Source of the DNA: Anthonomus grandis grandis
Taxonomy: Eukaryota; Arthropoda; Insecta; Coleoptera; Curculionidae
Length of the DNA: 64,000 nucleotides
Direction: 5' to 3'
NCBI RefSeq assembly: GCF_022605725.1
Contig: NC_065548.1
Location: 39,549,131-39,613,130, forward strand
Positions 1 to 9,728 of the stretch are shown piece after piece (positions within the stretch are counted from its first letter, which is position 1; each line of letters starts with the position of its first letter). The notes under the pieces are model-generated. The model was not told the origin of the DNA. It did no database searches and saw only the letters and a program-made list of their open reading frames with translations. The position numbers and the translations under genes were made by a program.

Positions 1-63
1 GATACTGAAAGTGAAGAGAGCAGTGACGATGATTATGCTTCCGATAACGAAGTTGAGAATTAG
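1..63 (+). CDS. C-terminal end of an acidic protein (partial)
   Basis: Frame 1 is open from the window edge for 20 codons and ends in TAG at 61-63. The residues are almost all Asp, Glu and Ser (DTESEESSDDDYASDNEVEN). Acidic tails like this are common at the C-termini of nuclear proteins and of some transposase or gag-like proteins, so function cannot be assigned. It could be the last exon of a host gene or chance; the strong D/E/S bias is the only support. Confidence 0.3.
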   Translation, partial: DTESEESSDDDYASDNEVEN

Positions 64-2024
64 TTGGATACATTACAGGTATAATTCCAGACAAAAACAA
101 CATTTCAAAAAATATAACCCGTGAACCCTTTTATAATTTTATTATTGTTTACCTTTTATCTATCATTTATCCTCATAATACATTTCATATCATTTATCAT
201 TTATTTAAAATTATTCACTTAGTAGCTACTTATCTAAACACGCTATATTAAATAGCGCATGCGTTTTGAGCATACCTAATTACTACAAATTTTGCTTCAA
301 AAAGTTTCTTATTCCCAATCCGATTTTAAAGTAATTTGCACTTTTACATTGCCACTTTTTCTGTGCAACATGGTGGGGTCATCATCAACTTTGTTTTTCC
401 TTATGGGCGCCATAAGGAAAAATGAATTTTTGCATTTTAAATAGTTCATTTAATTGCCTTTGCAATGATGTATCACGCGTGTATGTCAAAACATTATAAC
501 ATTTGTCAATATTTGTAATTTTTTTTTTATTAGTCTACTACTTTGAACGGTTCTAGAATGGTTCCAATGAGAAACCCTAACACGACTATATTTACTATAA
601 AATAATATTAGTTAATATTTTGTCGTTTTTTCGTTTCAGAGAATTGTATTTATTGCTATTGTTTAATAAATTCTTAACATTTTTTATTAAATATTAACAA
701 ATATGTAAAAAGTATTCTTGGAGATTTTTAAAATCCGGCACTTAAAATGGTCATTTAAGAATGAAATCAGGCGTGGTTTATTTACAACTGGTTCCTCTCG
801 CCGATGCCCCGTTGTTACTCTTTCGTTTGCCAATCATTATTTAAGTAGGTAAAATATAAATAGTTAATACAATTAGTATGGCCTGATATAGCATTATCTT
901 TTATTTTTATAATATTTTTTTTCTTTTTTAAAGCCTAAGATAAGCTAAATTTTTTTTTATAAATCTACCTAAGTTTAACGACGGCATTTTTATCTTAGCC
1001 AGCGAAGCAGTAAATGCAGATTTTTCTGATTCATTTTACGCCATTAAGACTTATTAATTTAACCTAAAACTTTTATATCAAAGTTCTCTGAGGAAAATAA
1101 GCCATATGTTAACTAGTATATTTTTTTCTTAATTCTTTAACAAAAAGAAAATTTAAATATACGGGAGGAGTGTTTAGAGTGTTTTCATATTTTACACTGA
1201 AAATTTTATCAGTCTGACCTGAATGTTTTATTTTGTACCCCTGAGTTTCGGATCGACTAGCATAACTAAGTAGACCAAATCTGGAAGAAAATCGTGTTGG
1301 TCAGAAGTTACTATAAGAACTAAAGAAAAATCGTATATTTTGCTAGATCACTGTGTAATTCGGTTATAAAGGGTGATAGATTAATAAATTTAAAAGGTGC
1401 ACTTTTCTTCTTTATACAGAGGACCTATCTGTCATTTTAAATGATAATAATTTTTAAATAGTTTATTAAAGCAAACCTTCAGCGAATAACGTCGTAAGTA
1501 TATTTCGATAATCTTCAAAATTTCTTCGATTCTTTTTGAGATTTTGATATTTCTTCGACTATCTTTAAAAACCTATTATTTTTGTATTTTTAAATCGACT
1601 CCATGAACAGCGATTATAATTTTGTTGTTGTAGTGACTTTCAGTGTATCTAGACAATAGACAAATATTGATTTCCATACACTTGACAAGTATCAAATATT
1701 GTCAAATAATACTAAATAAACGCTGCAATATCACAAACTAGCCTAAAAAACCCCTAAAAACAAAAAGAAAAGAAAAATAAAAATTAAGTATGATTAAAAA
1801 ACATAATAATAAATGATAATACCACTATTAAATGTATAACAAACAAAACAAGTATCTGATTAAGGAAGTAGAGATGAGACGCCGTAAGTCCAATAAAAAG
1901 AATATATCTAAATGGTAACTTAACAACTTTATTTTGTTTGATTGTTTTGTTATGTATTTTAACAACTAAATTTTTATTTAAGCCGGTGACACTAAAAAAT
2001 ATTATCTTGGTTTTCGACTCATTA
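64..2024. other. AT-rich intergenic stretch, nothing recognised
   Basis: About 2 kb of AT-rich DNA with stop codons in all frames. No domain, tRNA, clear terminal repeat or microsatellite was recognised. Confidence 0.5.
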
Positions 2025-2340
2025 AGGCCTATTTAAAACGGCGTATTTTTATTACAAAGCCTCATTATCTGATTACCGCACTGGATGACATTATTTAAGA
2101 TAATTTTTCACTTTCACCACTTGATGTTGATATGAACACGTCATCTGCATATGCCGCTAAATGGCACGGTATCTGATATGAAAACTAATTTAATTTGTAA
2201 TGTATTTAAAAAAAACTAAAACCATATATTTAAACATCTGTTAAAAGAAAAATATATAAAATAGTACATGATTAAAACTAATATTATAAACGCAGGCCTT
2301 TTTAAATTAAATTTTAAAAATGTGAATAATTAATGGACCT
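2025..2340. mobile_element. Harbinger-like MITE (short terminal repeats, TTA TSD)
   Basis: The left end begins AGGCCTATTTAAAAC and the reverse complement of the right end begins AGGTCCATTAATTA. Both are flanked by TTA (2022-2024 and 2341-2343), the 3-bp target preference of PIF/Harbinger elements. The first bases closely match the ends of the larger element at 2780-4124. The interior is non-coding and AT-rich. The inverted repeats are short and imperfect, so this is a tentative call. Confidence 0.4.
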
Positions 2341-2400
2341 TTATTATTCACGTCCAGACAGAAACTCGACGAACGGTGTCCATTTTATACTCCAGGATGT

Positions 2401-2510
2401 AGGCGGCAAAAATGAATTTTTCTTCGCCTCTAGGTGGAAATCCAAATTTCCCTCAGGATTGCTTGTCCGACTTCGGTCCGATGAAATACCTTTTTTTCGT
2501 TTTGCCGCCT
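2401..2510. repeat. Small fold-back with 11-bp perfect arms
   Basis: AGGCGGCAAAA at 2401-2411 is matched by its exact reverse complement at 2500-2510, enclosing about 90 bp. The block is less AT-rich than its surroundings. It encloses most of a short open frame (from 2333) that has no recognisable domain. Function unknown; it may be a remnant of a small fold-back element. Confidence 0.3.
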
Positions 2511-2938
2511 GCTGTCCGGTTTCTCAGGTTGTATTTCATTTATAAAGGTTGTATATCAGTTAAATTATTGTGTTGATATGTTCCATAGATTTGTTTGTTT
2601 TTTTTTAAATAAATATTGCTTTAACTATGTACAGGGTATTCCAGTTATGGGAATAAAGGAAATATCTTTTTACTTTATATACTTTTGAAGAATTCCAGAT
2701 ACTAATCGATGTTTTTTAACTGGGAGAGTTTAAAATTTATAATAAAGAAATAATTGCATCAAAAAGTTTTACGCCATAAAGGCCTATTTACATTGGCCAA
2801 TCACGTCTCAGTTCCATTGCCGTTTCGTCTCTGACTAATTCAGTTACCATCTATGACGCAATATCAGACGCATATCAGTCAATAAATTGTCATCTGATTA
2901 ATTGTTAGTTGTAGTGGGTCTCTTTAAAGATTTGCGGA

Positions 2939-3596
2939 ATGGCTAATTTTACACACGATGAATTAGCAGTTATTGCTCTTGATGAGGAAGAAGAAGCGAC
3001 CCAAACCCGAGAGAGGAAGTACATAAACGACAAAAAAAGGGTAACTATGGGACCATACTTGACTTGCTATGTTTGAAAAATATCTTATTTTTATTGGACT
3101 GCATATTAATGAAAACAAGAAAAACGAACGGAGGGATATTTGCAAGCTCTAACCTTGACAATAGTTTCCAAAAAGGTTCGTTATCTGTATCTGTATTAAA
3201 GAACTCTGCACCACCAGGTACAGATACTGAAGTTCTGTACGTAATTGTAGGAGATGAAGTCTTCCCCCTTAAAAATCTAAATGATTAGGCCATACCCAGG
3301 ACAACAACTGGATTAATCTAACCGGATTTTTAATTATCGTTTGTGTAGGACAAGAACAATTGTAGAAATTGTGTTCGGTATTTTAACTCAAAATATAGAT
3401 AAAATTATATTATTAAACAACATAGCACAGTAACATAAAGCCATGAAAAACAAACACAGTTACAGATTGTGCTTCAAAATAAATAGCACTGTTAAAACAT
3501 TTGCCTATAAAAGGTCGGAATGCGTCAACACATGCTTTCAAAGTAAGAGATATGTTTAAACAATATTTTGTTTCATGGAAAGACGATAGAATTTAA
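2939..3596 (+). pseudogene. Harbinger-type DDE transposase, deleted and frameshifted
   Basis: The ATG at 2939 opens a short acidic N-terminus (MANFTHDELAVIALDEEEEA). A second frame from about 3100 carries the nuclease core: GGIFASSNLDNS, then PPGTDTEVLYVIVGDEVFPL, where GDE/AFPL is the family hallmark. After a frame change come RPYPGQQLD and IFNYRLCRTRTIVE, the conserved region that follows it. The C-terminal motif AFKVRDMFKQYF ends at TAA 3594-3596. The first part of the catalytic core is missing after the N-terminus. In the family the protein cuts at terminal repeats together with its Myb/MADF partner. This copy cannot make an active protein. Confidence 0.7.
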
Positions 3597-3666
3597 ATTT
3601 TATGTTACCTATATTGCAATATATCATATGTATCTACGTCGAATATATTTTATAAAAATAGCTTAC

Positions 3667-3786
3667 CGTCTTGTTTCATTTTTTTTGCAATCCTAACCCA
3701 AATATTGTCTTTAAACACTAAGTCAATATATTTAGAATGCGATAAATCATGTGGAACCAGATATTCTCGAACCAACTTTATTAATT
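3667..3786 (-). pseudogene. MADF/SANT-like DNA-binding protein exon of the Harbinger element
   Basis: Read on the minus strand, this stretch gives LVREYLVPHDLSHSKYID followed by DNIWVRIAKKMKQDGK. The spacing of L-V-R-E, the H/D-L-S-H-S-Y core and the later W-x-x-I-A matches the MADF domain of Harbinger accessory proteins. The exon ends exactly before GTAAGC on the minus strand (3661-3666), a good splice donor. It faces the transposase, as expected for this superfamily. Neither a start codon nor a downstream exon was confirmed. Confidence 0.55.
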
Positions 3787-5023
3787 TTTTAATTATTAAA
3801 AAATTAATAAAATAAATTGAACTAATTTTTTAATTATTAAATTTAAAATTAATTTTTTAATTAATTTTTAGTTATTGATATTTTTATTTAAAAAACAACA
3901 AAATTTTTAGGAAAACACGTCGGTAAAAACAAGAAAATATCATTGCCAAAGAATTGAGGAATTTAAATTATGACTGAATGGAAACTGACCGTTAAATCGG
4001 TTAATCCGAACGTGTGTAAACATGTCGGTTTAAATAAAGGTTATGAGTGATCTATTTTTTTAACGTAACTGAGACTGTTTGACGAAACGGAACTGACACG
4101 GAACTGATGTGTGTAAATGGACCTTAACAGTAATATATGGCTATTTAATCGACTTGAGTTATCGACGTTTAAAGGGTCACTTATTCGGTTTATATTATTT
4201 GATTATTAATATTATAAAATATATTAAAACTATTAATATATTTTATATAAGTCTTTCATAATGAATTTTTCGCAAGATAAAAAACTACAGATAGTGACGT
4301 TGTATTATAGATATTATATATTATATATATAGATATATATTATAGATAGATAGTGTCAAGATAATGCCAGTGAAGCAAAATAAGATAATTTATTTATTTT
4401 CATAGAAATATATCCGTAAAAGCAATTATAATAGTTAAAAAACGATTTCAAAAAACTAAATCATTATAAGTCATACCGCATGAGAAAATCCACCTAAGCG
4501 TTCAAAAATCGAATTTTGCTTTTTAAATTCATTCTTATAGATTTTGAGCTAATTTTTAGCGTTGTGCAATCGCAAAAAGTTTATAACTTTAAATACCAAA
4601 GTTATTCAATTTAAAAGTTTGCTATTTCCCACTTTTTTGCAACTTCCACTTACAACTACTCCTATACATCTCGTGTGCTTGGGTAGCCGGTTACTTCGGG
4701 TATGCTCACTCGAGAACAAAAGTTTAACAGAGCCTGTAAAACTTTTTTATGGATGCTTACAACTTAACAATATCCAAAGAGCCGATGAAATTTGGATGCG
4801 CAGTGGCAAAACCGTTTGACGAAGATTTTAGCTAATTTAAAGAACTCAGAACTTAGAACTAAACTAAGAAGGTTATAGAGGCCTGTTAGTTTACATCAAA
4901 GTCTTATACCTGAGTATAATCGTGATCATTTAAGTGTTAATGAGAAGTGGTTTTTATACAATTTCAAAACTTATTAATTTTAAAATGTCTTTAATTAGTG
5001 AATTAAAAAATAAAGTATTAATC

Positions 5024-6116
5024 CGACAAAGTCGTGGAATAATTAATAATTTATGGAAAATGAAGCAGTTGCTGGAGAAGTCAATATTCACTTTAAAAAG
5101 TTATTCTTAAATAATTATTTCCTGATTTAAAAATCGTAATCCACCCATAATACAGCAACATCATTTTTAACCTCAAAAAAGGGAAACCGAAACAGAAGTA
5201 TTAAAACTCTTCTTGATGGCCGACCCCGGTAGCACCGTGGGCAAAGCGTTCACGATGCAATCGTGTGGTCTCGGGTTCGAATCCCGTCATGCCATGCCCA
5301 TGCTGTGTTTTGTCTTATAAAAGCAAAATATTGTGGTTTGGAACCCACGTTAAACTGTAGGTCCATAAACAACAATATTGGGCGGCCGTCGAAATACGAC
5401 GCGAGTCCATTGTATTTGAGGAAGAAGAAGAAGAAACTCTTCTTGATAATGCAGATACGGGAAATTTTACAGAGAAGTACCTATTATTAATCATCATGTG
5501 ACGGCAAATTATCGAAGATACCGGCTATCAAGAATGTAAAGGAATTCCCTAAAGAGGTTCACAAAATTGGTTTTTGTTGAAGAAAATTTTAAAACAATCG
5601 AACAAAAAGTACCAATAAAACAATTAACCCATCAGGTCGCTTCCGATTGCATTTTTTAGAAAAATTCATCAGGAAGAAAAGCGCAACCTAATGTACATAG
5701 ACGAATCTAATATTACTTATGTCATACCCAAACTAAAGAAAGGAGTGATGAGAGTTTGGTAGCTTTTAAAAAAACCGATAGGTACACTTTATTATAATGC
5801 GTGCAGATGGTAAAAATGGGTTTGTTCCTAATGCATATGTAAGTTGAAAATCAAATACCAGCAGTGGCGACTTTCATCATGACATGACAACTATGAAAAT
5901 TATAAAAAGTGGGTCACAGAAATTATGCTTACAAAGTTAAAATCAAGAACTGTAGTTGTAGTCAATAATGCTCCATACCACAATAGAATAAGCCATTATA
6001 TTATCCAGATCTACCCAATTGAGTTAGTGTGAGCTGAATCAAAGGGATATCCGGTAAACCAAAACGCAAACTTTAATTTTAATCTGAGATACTGTGATGA
6101 TCTCAGAATAAAATAG
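5024..6116 (+). pseudogene. IS630/Tc1-like DDE transposase pseudogene, split by a SINE
   Basis: The N-terminal helix region is visible at 5024 (RQSRGIINNLWKMKQ) with EAVAGEVNI in the next frame. Downstream of the SINE come YIDESNITYV (first catalytic Asp region), GFVPNA, a GDFHHDM motif and VVVNNAPYHNR, the equivalent of the family D/N-NAxYH second catalytic region. Then PIELV-stop-AESKGYPVN matches the NPIELVWAxxKGY block that carries the last acidic residue; the Trp is now a TGA stop. There are several frameshifts, and the stretch between the second and third catalytic blocks appears deleted. A short acidic reading frame follows to about 6330. No terminal repeats were found. The exact family name is not certain, but the motif order supports a DDE transposase. 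Confidence 0.6.
5218..5433 (+). mobile_element. tRNA-derived SINE with perfect 14-bp TSD
   Basis: The head carries an A-box-like TAGCACCGTGGG (5230-5241) and an exact B box GGTTCGAATCC (5274-5284), the internal pol III promoter of tRNA genes. Between them a CACG/CGTG stem encloses a 7-nt loop ATGCAAT that would give anticodon GCA, suggesting a tRNA-Cys ancestor, although the acceptor stem does not pair. The body runs to a GAA-repeat tail at about 5418-5433. AAACTCTTCTTGAT flanks both sides without mismatch (5204-5217 and 5434-5447), which defines the ends and marks target-primed reverse transcription. The insertion lies inside the transposase pseudogene. Mobilisation would depend on a LINE partner. 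Confidence 0.8.
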
Positions 6117-6693
6117 TAAAAATATTAATAGCAAAAAGTAAAAATTTCGTTGGGAGTATGCAAAAAGAATAACAAGAATATATTTCAAAAGAACCATCAA
6201 TAGATATTGTTGTGCATATGAAAGATAGATAAAACTGATAGAGAATTAAAAAGTGATACAGAACAAAAAAGTGAATTCTCTGTAGTAGAGGAATTACATA
6301 AAGATGATTATAAACCGCAAAACTTTTAAGTTGAAAATTTGATTTTAAAATTAGAAATATATATATTTAAGTTTAAAATATAATATTGCATTTGTAAATA
6401 ATAATAATTTGCCTTTTACTGACCATTATTTAACTTTAAAATATTGTATCAATTTGTAAATATTATGTTGTTTTTTATTTATTAAATAAGTATTTTACAT
6501 TTGAATTAATTAACATTTTAAACAATATAGCACAAATATGTAAGACATTTTACCGATGAATTTATTACTTTATAAAGTAATGTTTGTTTAGAACAAAAAA
6601 ATAACAATAAAAGTATAAACATAAACTTTACCTAGCAGCCAGCGCCGCACTATCATTTTCTTAATATATATCGGGGAGACCTAATATGAAAGG

Positions 6694-7640
6694 TCAGGTA
6701 ACAAATCAAGATTTAAATAATTTAATTACTAATATTGTAAACCAAAAAAAGCATTTTCAAGAATAAGACAACCAAACGTGAGTTAAAATCAAGGAAGAAA
6801 TCAGAAGCATACGGTCAGATCATCTAGCAGAAATTGATGGTCTTAGAAGAGTTAAATGGTTAGCAACAATTTTAAGTTGTTTATATAGAGAGAAAAAGCA
6901 AGAAATTTGATCTTACTGCCTACGGTTTTCCTGAAAAAAACTATAGAACTAGCCCACATCCAGAATTTTTTGAATATTTAACAACAATATTTTCTGATCA
7001 TTTTTTGATATACTGTGAAGCACTAATTTCCCGACCTAATTACAAGCCCATGACTACTACGTATAGGAATCTTAAAGAAATAAACTATGAACTCTTTTAA
7101 CATCGTATTGAATCAATTCCGTGTAATAATATTTATAACTTCACTGAAATCGATGATCAAATTATATTATTTAATAATGCTCTAATTAATTTTTATAATA
7201 TTCACACCACTTTTAAAATTTTTAAGCTACGTAAAATTTCAGCCATGAGTCACCGAAACTATTAAAAAAGTGCAAAATCTAATAGATAAATTCAAACTAA
7301 TTTTCGCAAATTCAAACTACCAATTCTCCGGCAAAATAGAATTATTATAAATCGCTACGTAACTTGGTAACATCGTCTACACGAATGGAACGTAAAGCAA
7401 ACTATCGACATAAATTTAAAAATTGTAGTAACAGAGAAAAGTGTAAAAAACAAACTTAGTAACTAACACCATCGAAAATAAAAAAAATTCCTGAACAGTT
7501 TAAAGATGGAAAAAAATTAAACAACTTCTTTATCGATTTTACCAAATTAAACTATTAATTAGATCAACAATTTTTATACTTTTACGCTCCTAATACAGAA
7601 AGTAATATAAATTCACTACTAGGATTCCAACCTGTGGAAA
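6694..7640 (+). pseudogene. LINE ORF2 fragment (endonuclease-RT linker), Jockey/CR1-like
   Basis: Conceptual pieces include GQVTNQDLNNLITNIVNQK near 6694 and SDHFLIYCEALISRP near 7000. These are followed by YRNLKEINYELF, a TEIDDQIILFNNAL-like stretch and KIFKLRK near 7060-7240. This order matches the segment between the APE endonuclease and the RT of Jockey/CR1-type retrotransposons. A downstream piece (IPEQFKDGKKLNNFF, about 7490) also fits the pre-RT region. No endonuclease core or RT catalytic block survives, and the frame breaks repeatedly. The family assignment is from motif style only. Confidence 0.45.
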
Positions 7641-7844
7641 TATATCTAGTACATTAAATAATAGGTAAACTGAGAAAGAATATAGGTAAACTGAGTAAAC
7701 TAAAGCGGTTGGAAGGCCTTAATAAAATTCTAATTAACCTTTGTTGTCCTTCCTTATATCTGCGAATATTCTAAGGAAAATGAGACAGATTTGACTGCAC
7801 ACAAGAAGGAAAATTAAAAAAAGTTGCTTCCCATTTTAAAAATC

Positions 7845-9545
7845 TAGGTGAAGCATATTTTAGTTATAATAGTAAAAAGCAAATACCTGCCAGGAAGGTT
7901 CTTCGACCCGGGTGTAGTGGTCCTTTTTGTAATAAAGTAGGGAAAAAATGTTTAATAATAACAGATTAAGAACGTCACAAAATTCTAAATGACTTTTATG
8001 GGACTGGAAACTTACAACTTCAGAGGGAATTTGTAGCTCGGTTTGTAAAGCGTAAAGATACCAAACAGAAAACAACAGAAAAAGGCCATGTTTCTAGACG
8101 GGAAAAAAGTAACTATTACTTTTTGCTGGGGAATGACTCAATACCAATACCTGTGTGCCAAACAATGTTTCTTAATACTTTAGGCATTACTGATAAATTT
8201 GTACGTAATACCTTAGCCAAATTACAAGAAACTGGTATTATTGAAAAAGACAAACGTGGAGGTAGATGTTCAAAATTAAAAAAACATGATAAATATATTC
8301 GACAGCTTATATTAGAACATATTAAAAGATTTCCTCGGATGGAATCGCACTATTGCCGAAAAAACTCTAAACGTGAATATCTTCACCCGGATCTTACAAT
8401 TAAAAAAATGTATAGCATGTTTACAAATGAGAATAGTGATAACAACCTTAGTGATCAACTGTATCTCCAGGTGTTCAAAAGTCTTAAATTATCTTTCCAT
8501 CATCCGAAAAAAGACCAGTGTGGATTATAATTTTCCTACCGAGAGGGTAACGCCGACAAAAAAAGAGAGTTAGAGCAAGAGTACCAGCAGCATGTAGCCG
8601 AAAAAGAGTGTGTTCGGAATAAGAAGCAGCAAGAAAAAAACGATCCAGACATTTCCAAAGTATGTGCTGTATTCGATCTCCAACAAGTAATTTTTTTACC
8701 CATTACTAACGAGAACAAGTTATTTTATAAACGTAGATTAGCGAACTATAACTTCATTATTTGCAATATTAAATCTAAAGAGTGTCATTGTTTTTTATGG
8801 CATGAGGGTTTGAGTAAGCGAGGTTCTAGTGAAATTTCTACTTGCTTGTTTATCTACCTTAACGAACTTGACCAAACAGGCACAAAAAATGTTTCTTTGT
8901 TTTCTGATGGCTGTAGCGACCAGAACAAAAATTCCATTGTAGCATCTATGTTATTACATATGGTGAGATCATCAGAAAACATAGAAACGATTTCACTGCG
9001 ATTTTTTTAGCCATATCATGGTCAGAGTGAGGGTGATTCTGCAATTAAAAAATCTGGTGATTTATTTGTACCCTCACAGCTAACACCGATATTAAAATTA
9101 GCAAGGCGCCAAAATCCTTATATTGTGCATTCTCTTACATCCGATGATTTTCTAAATTTTAAAGAGCCGTCAAAAAATTTGAAGATTCTTTCAGTAAGAA
9201 AAGACGATGATGGAAATCCTATCGACTGGAAAATTATTCGCGAAATAATGTTGAAAAAAAAAACCATTGACAAAATTTATTTTAAAAGCAGTCACCTACA
9301 AATTGATTATCAATGTATCACACTAAAACGCACTACTATGCAAGCTAAATTTGCTCCACCCCGCTTGAATCATCCCTCTGGGTCCACAATTTCCTCTGAA
9401 AAGTTTAACGATTTAATGAGCTTGTGCACTACCTCAACGCCAGTGATAGAAAAGAAGTTTTATCGACTTATTTTAGAAGTTAGGTTTAAAAATTTTATAA
9501 AAAGACTTAGGGGCGTATCTTTTTTGAACGGGGCTTTTAACACTT
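7845..9545 (+). pseudogene. Transposase-like protein of the SDGCxxQN family, frameshifted
   Basis: Reading with about three frame changes gives a near-continuous protein. Order: a Cys-rich N-terminus (CSGPFCNKVGKKCL, about 7915); a QREFVARFVKRK stretch; VCQTMFLNTLGITDKFV (8155); a KRGGR-type basic motif; and YLHPDLTIKKMYSMF (8380). Then come CAVFDLQQVIFLP (8660), LFSDGCSDQNKNSIVAS (8900), YHGQSEGDS (9015) and KFNDLMSLC (9400). I recognise the pattern from many insect proteins annotated only as uncharacterised; I think they are DDE-type transposases, with Asp residues in VFDLQ and SDGC as catalytic candidates, but that is inference. The longest intact piece is 135 codons at 8123-8530. A fragment of the same family lies at 12567-12833. 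Confidence 0.55.
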
Positions 9546-9728
9546 TCTGAAAAACCCAAGTAATATTCCTTTTAAACCATGAATCTACATACGTTAGTAC
9601 TATTTTTTATAAGTCAAACATTTTCAACTTTCCATTTTTTTTATTTTAATAATTATTCAAACATATTATTTTTATAAAAAGTGGCTTAACTCAAAATGCA
9701 TAATTTTAAGATACGCCCCTATGTCTTT
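9501..9728. mobile_element. Probable MITE bounded by 21-bp inverted repeats
   Basis: The 21 bases at 9501-9521 match the reverse complement of 9708-9728 with a single mismatch (core AGGGGCGTATCTT). The 186 bp between are AT-rich and non-coding. The size and arms fit a MITE. A TA dinucleotide next to GGGGCG on both sides could be a Tc1/mariner-type TSD, in which case the outer bases are flank. The left arm overlaps the last codons of the neighbouring transposase-like pseudogene. Confidence 0.5.

Larger units (their letters stand above)
2780..4124 (+). mobile_element. PIF/Harbinger DNA transposon (decayed, both ends present)
   Basis: The left end starts AGGCCTATTTACATTGG and the reverse complement of the right end starts AGGTCCATTTACACAC. 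Inside them, diverged related motifs (CAGTTCC, CGTTTCGTC) recur on both sides. TAA flanks both ends (2777-2779 and 4125-4127), the 3-bp TSD expected of Harbinger. Between the ends lie two decayed genes in convergent orientation: a transposase on the plus strand and a MADF/SANT-like protein on the minus strand. That two-gene layout is standard for the superfamily. At about 1.35 kb the element is shorter than typical autonomous copies, consistent with an internal deletion in the transposase. Confidence 0.7.

Noticed and set aside
2333..2545. 70-codon open frame
   Set aside because: Overlaps the MITE end and the fold-back; no recognisable motif, within chance length.
5218..5290. Functional tRNA-Cys gene
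   Set aside because: The acceptor stem does not pair and the sequence is followed by a SINE body, a GAA tail and a TSD, so it is the head of a SINE.
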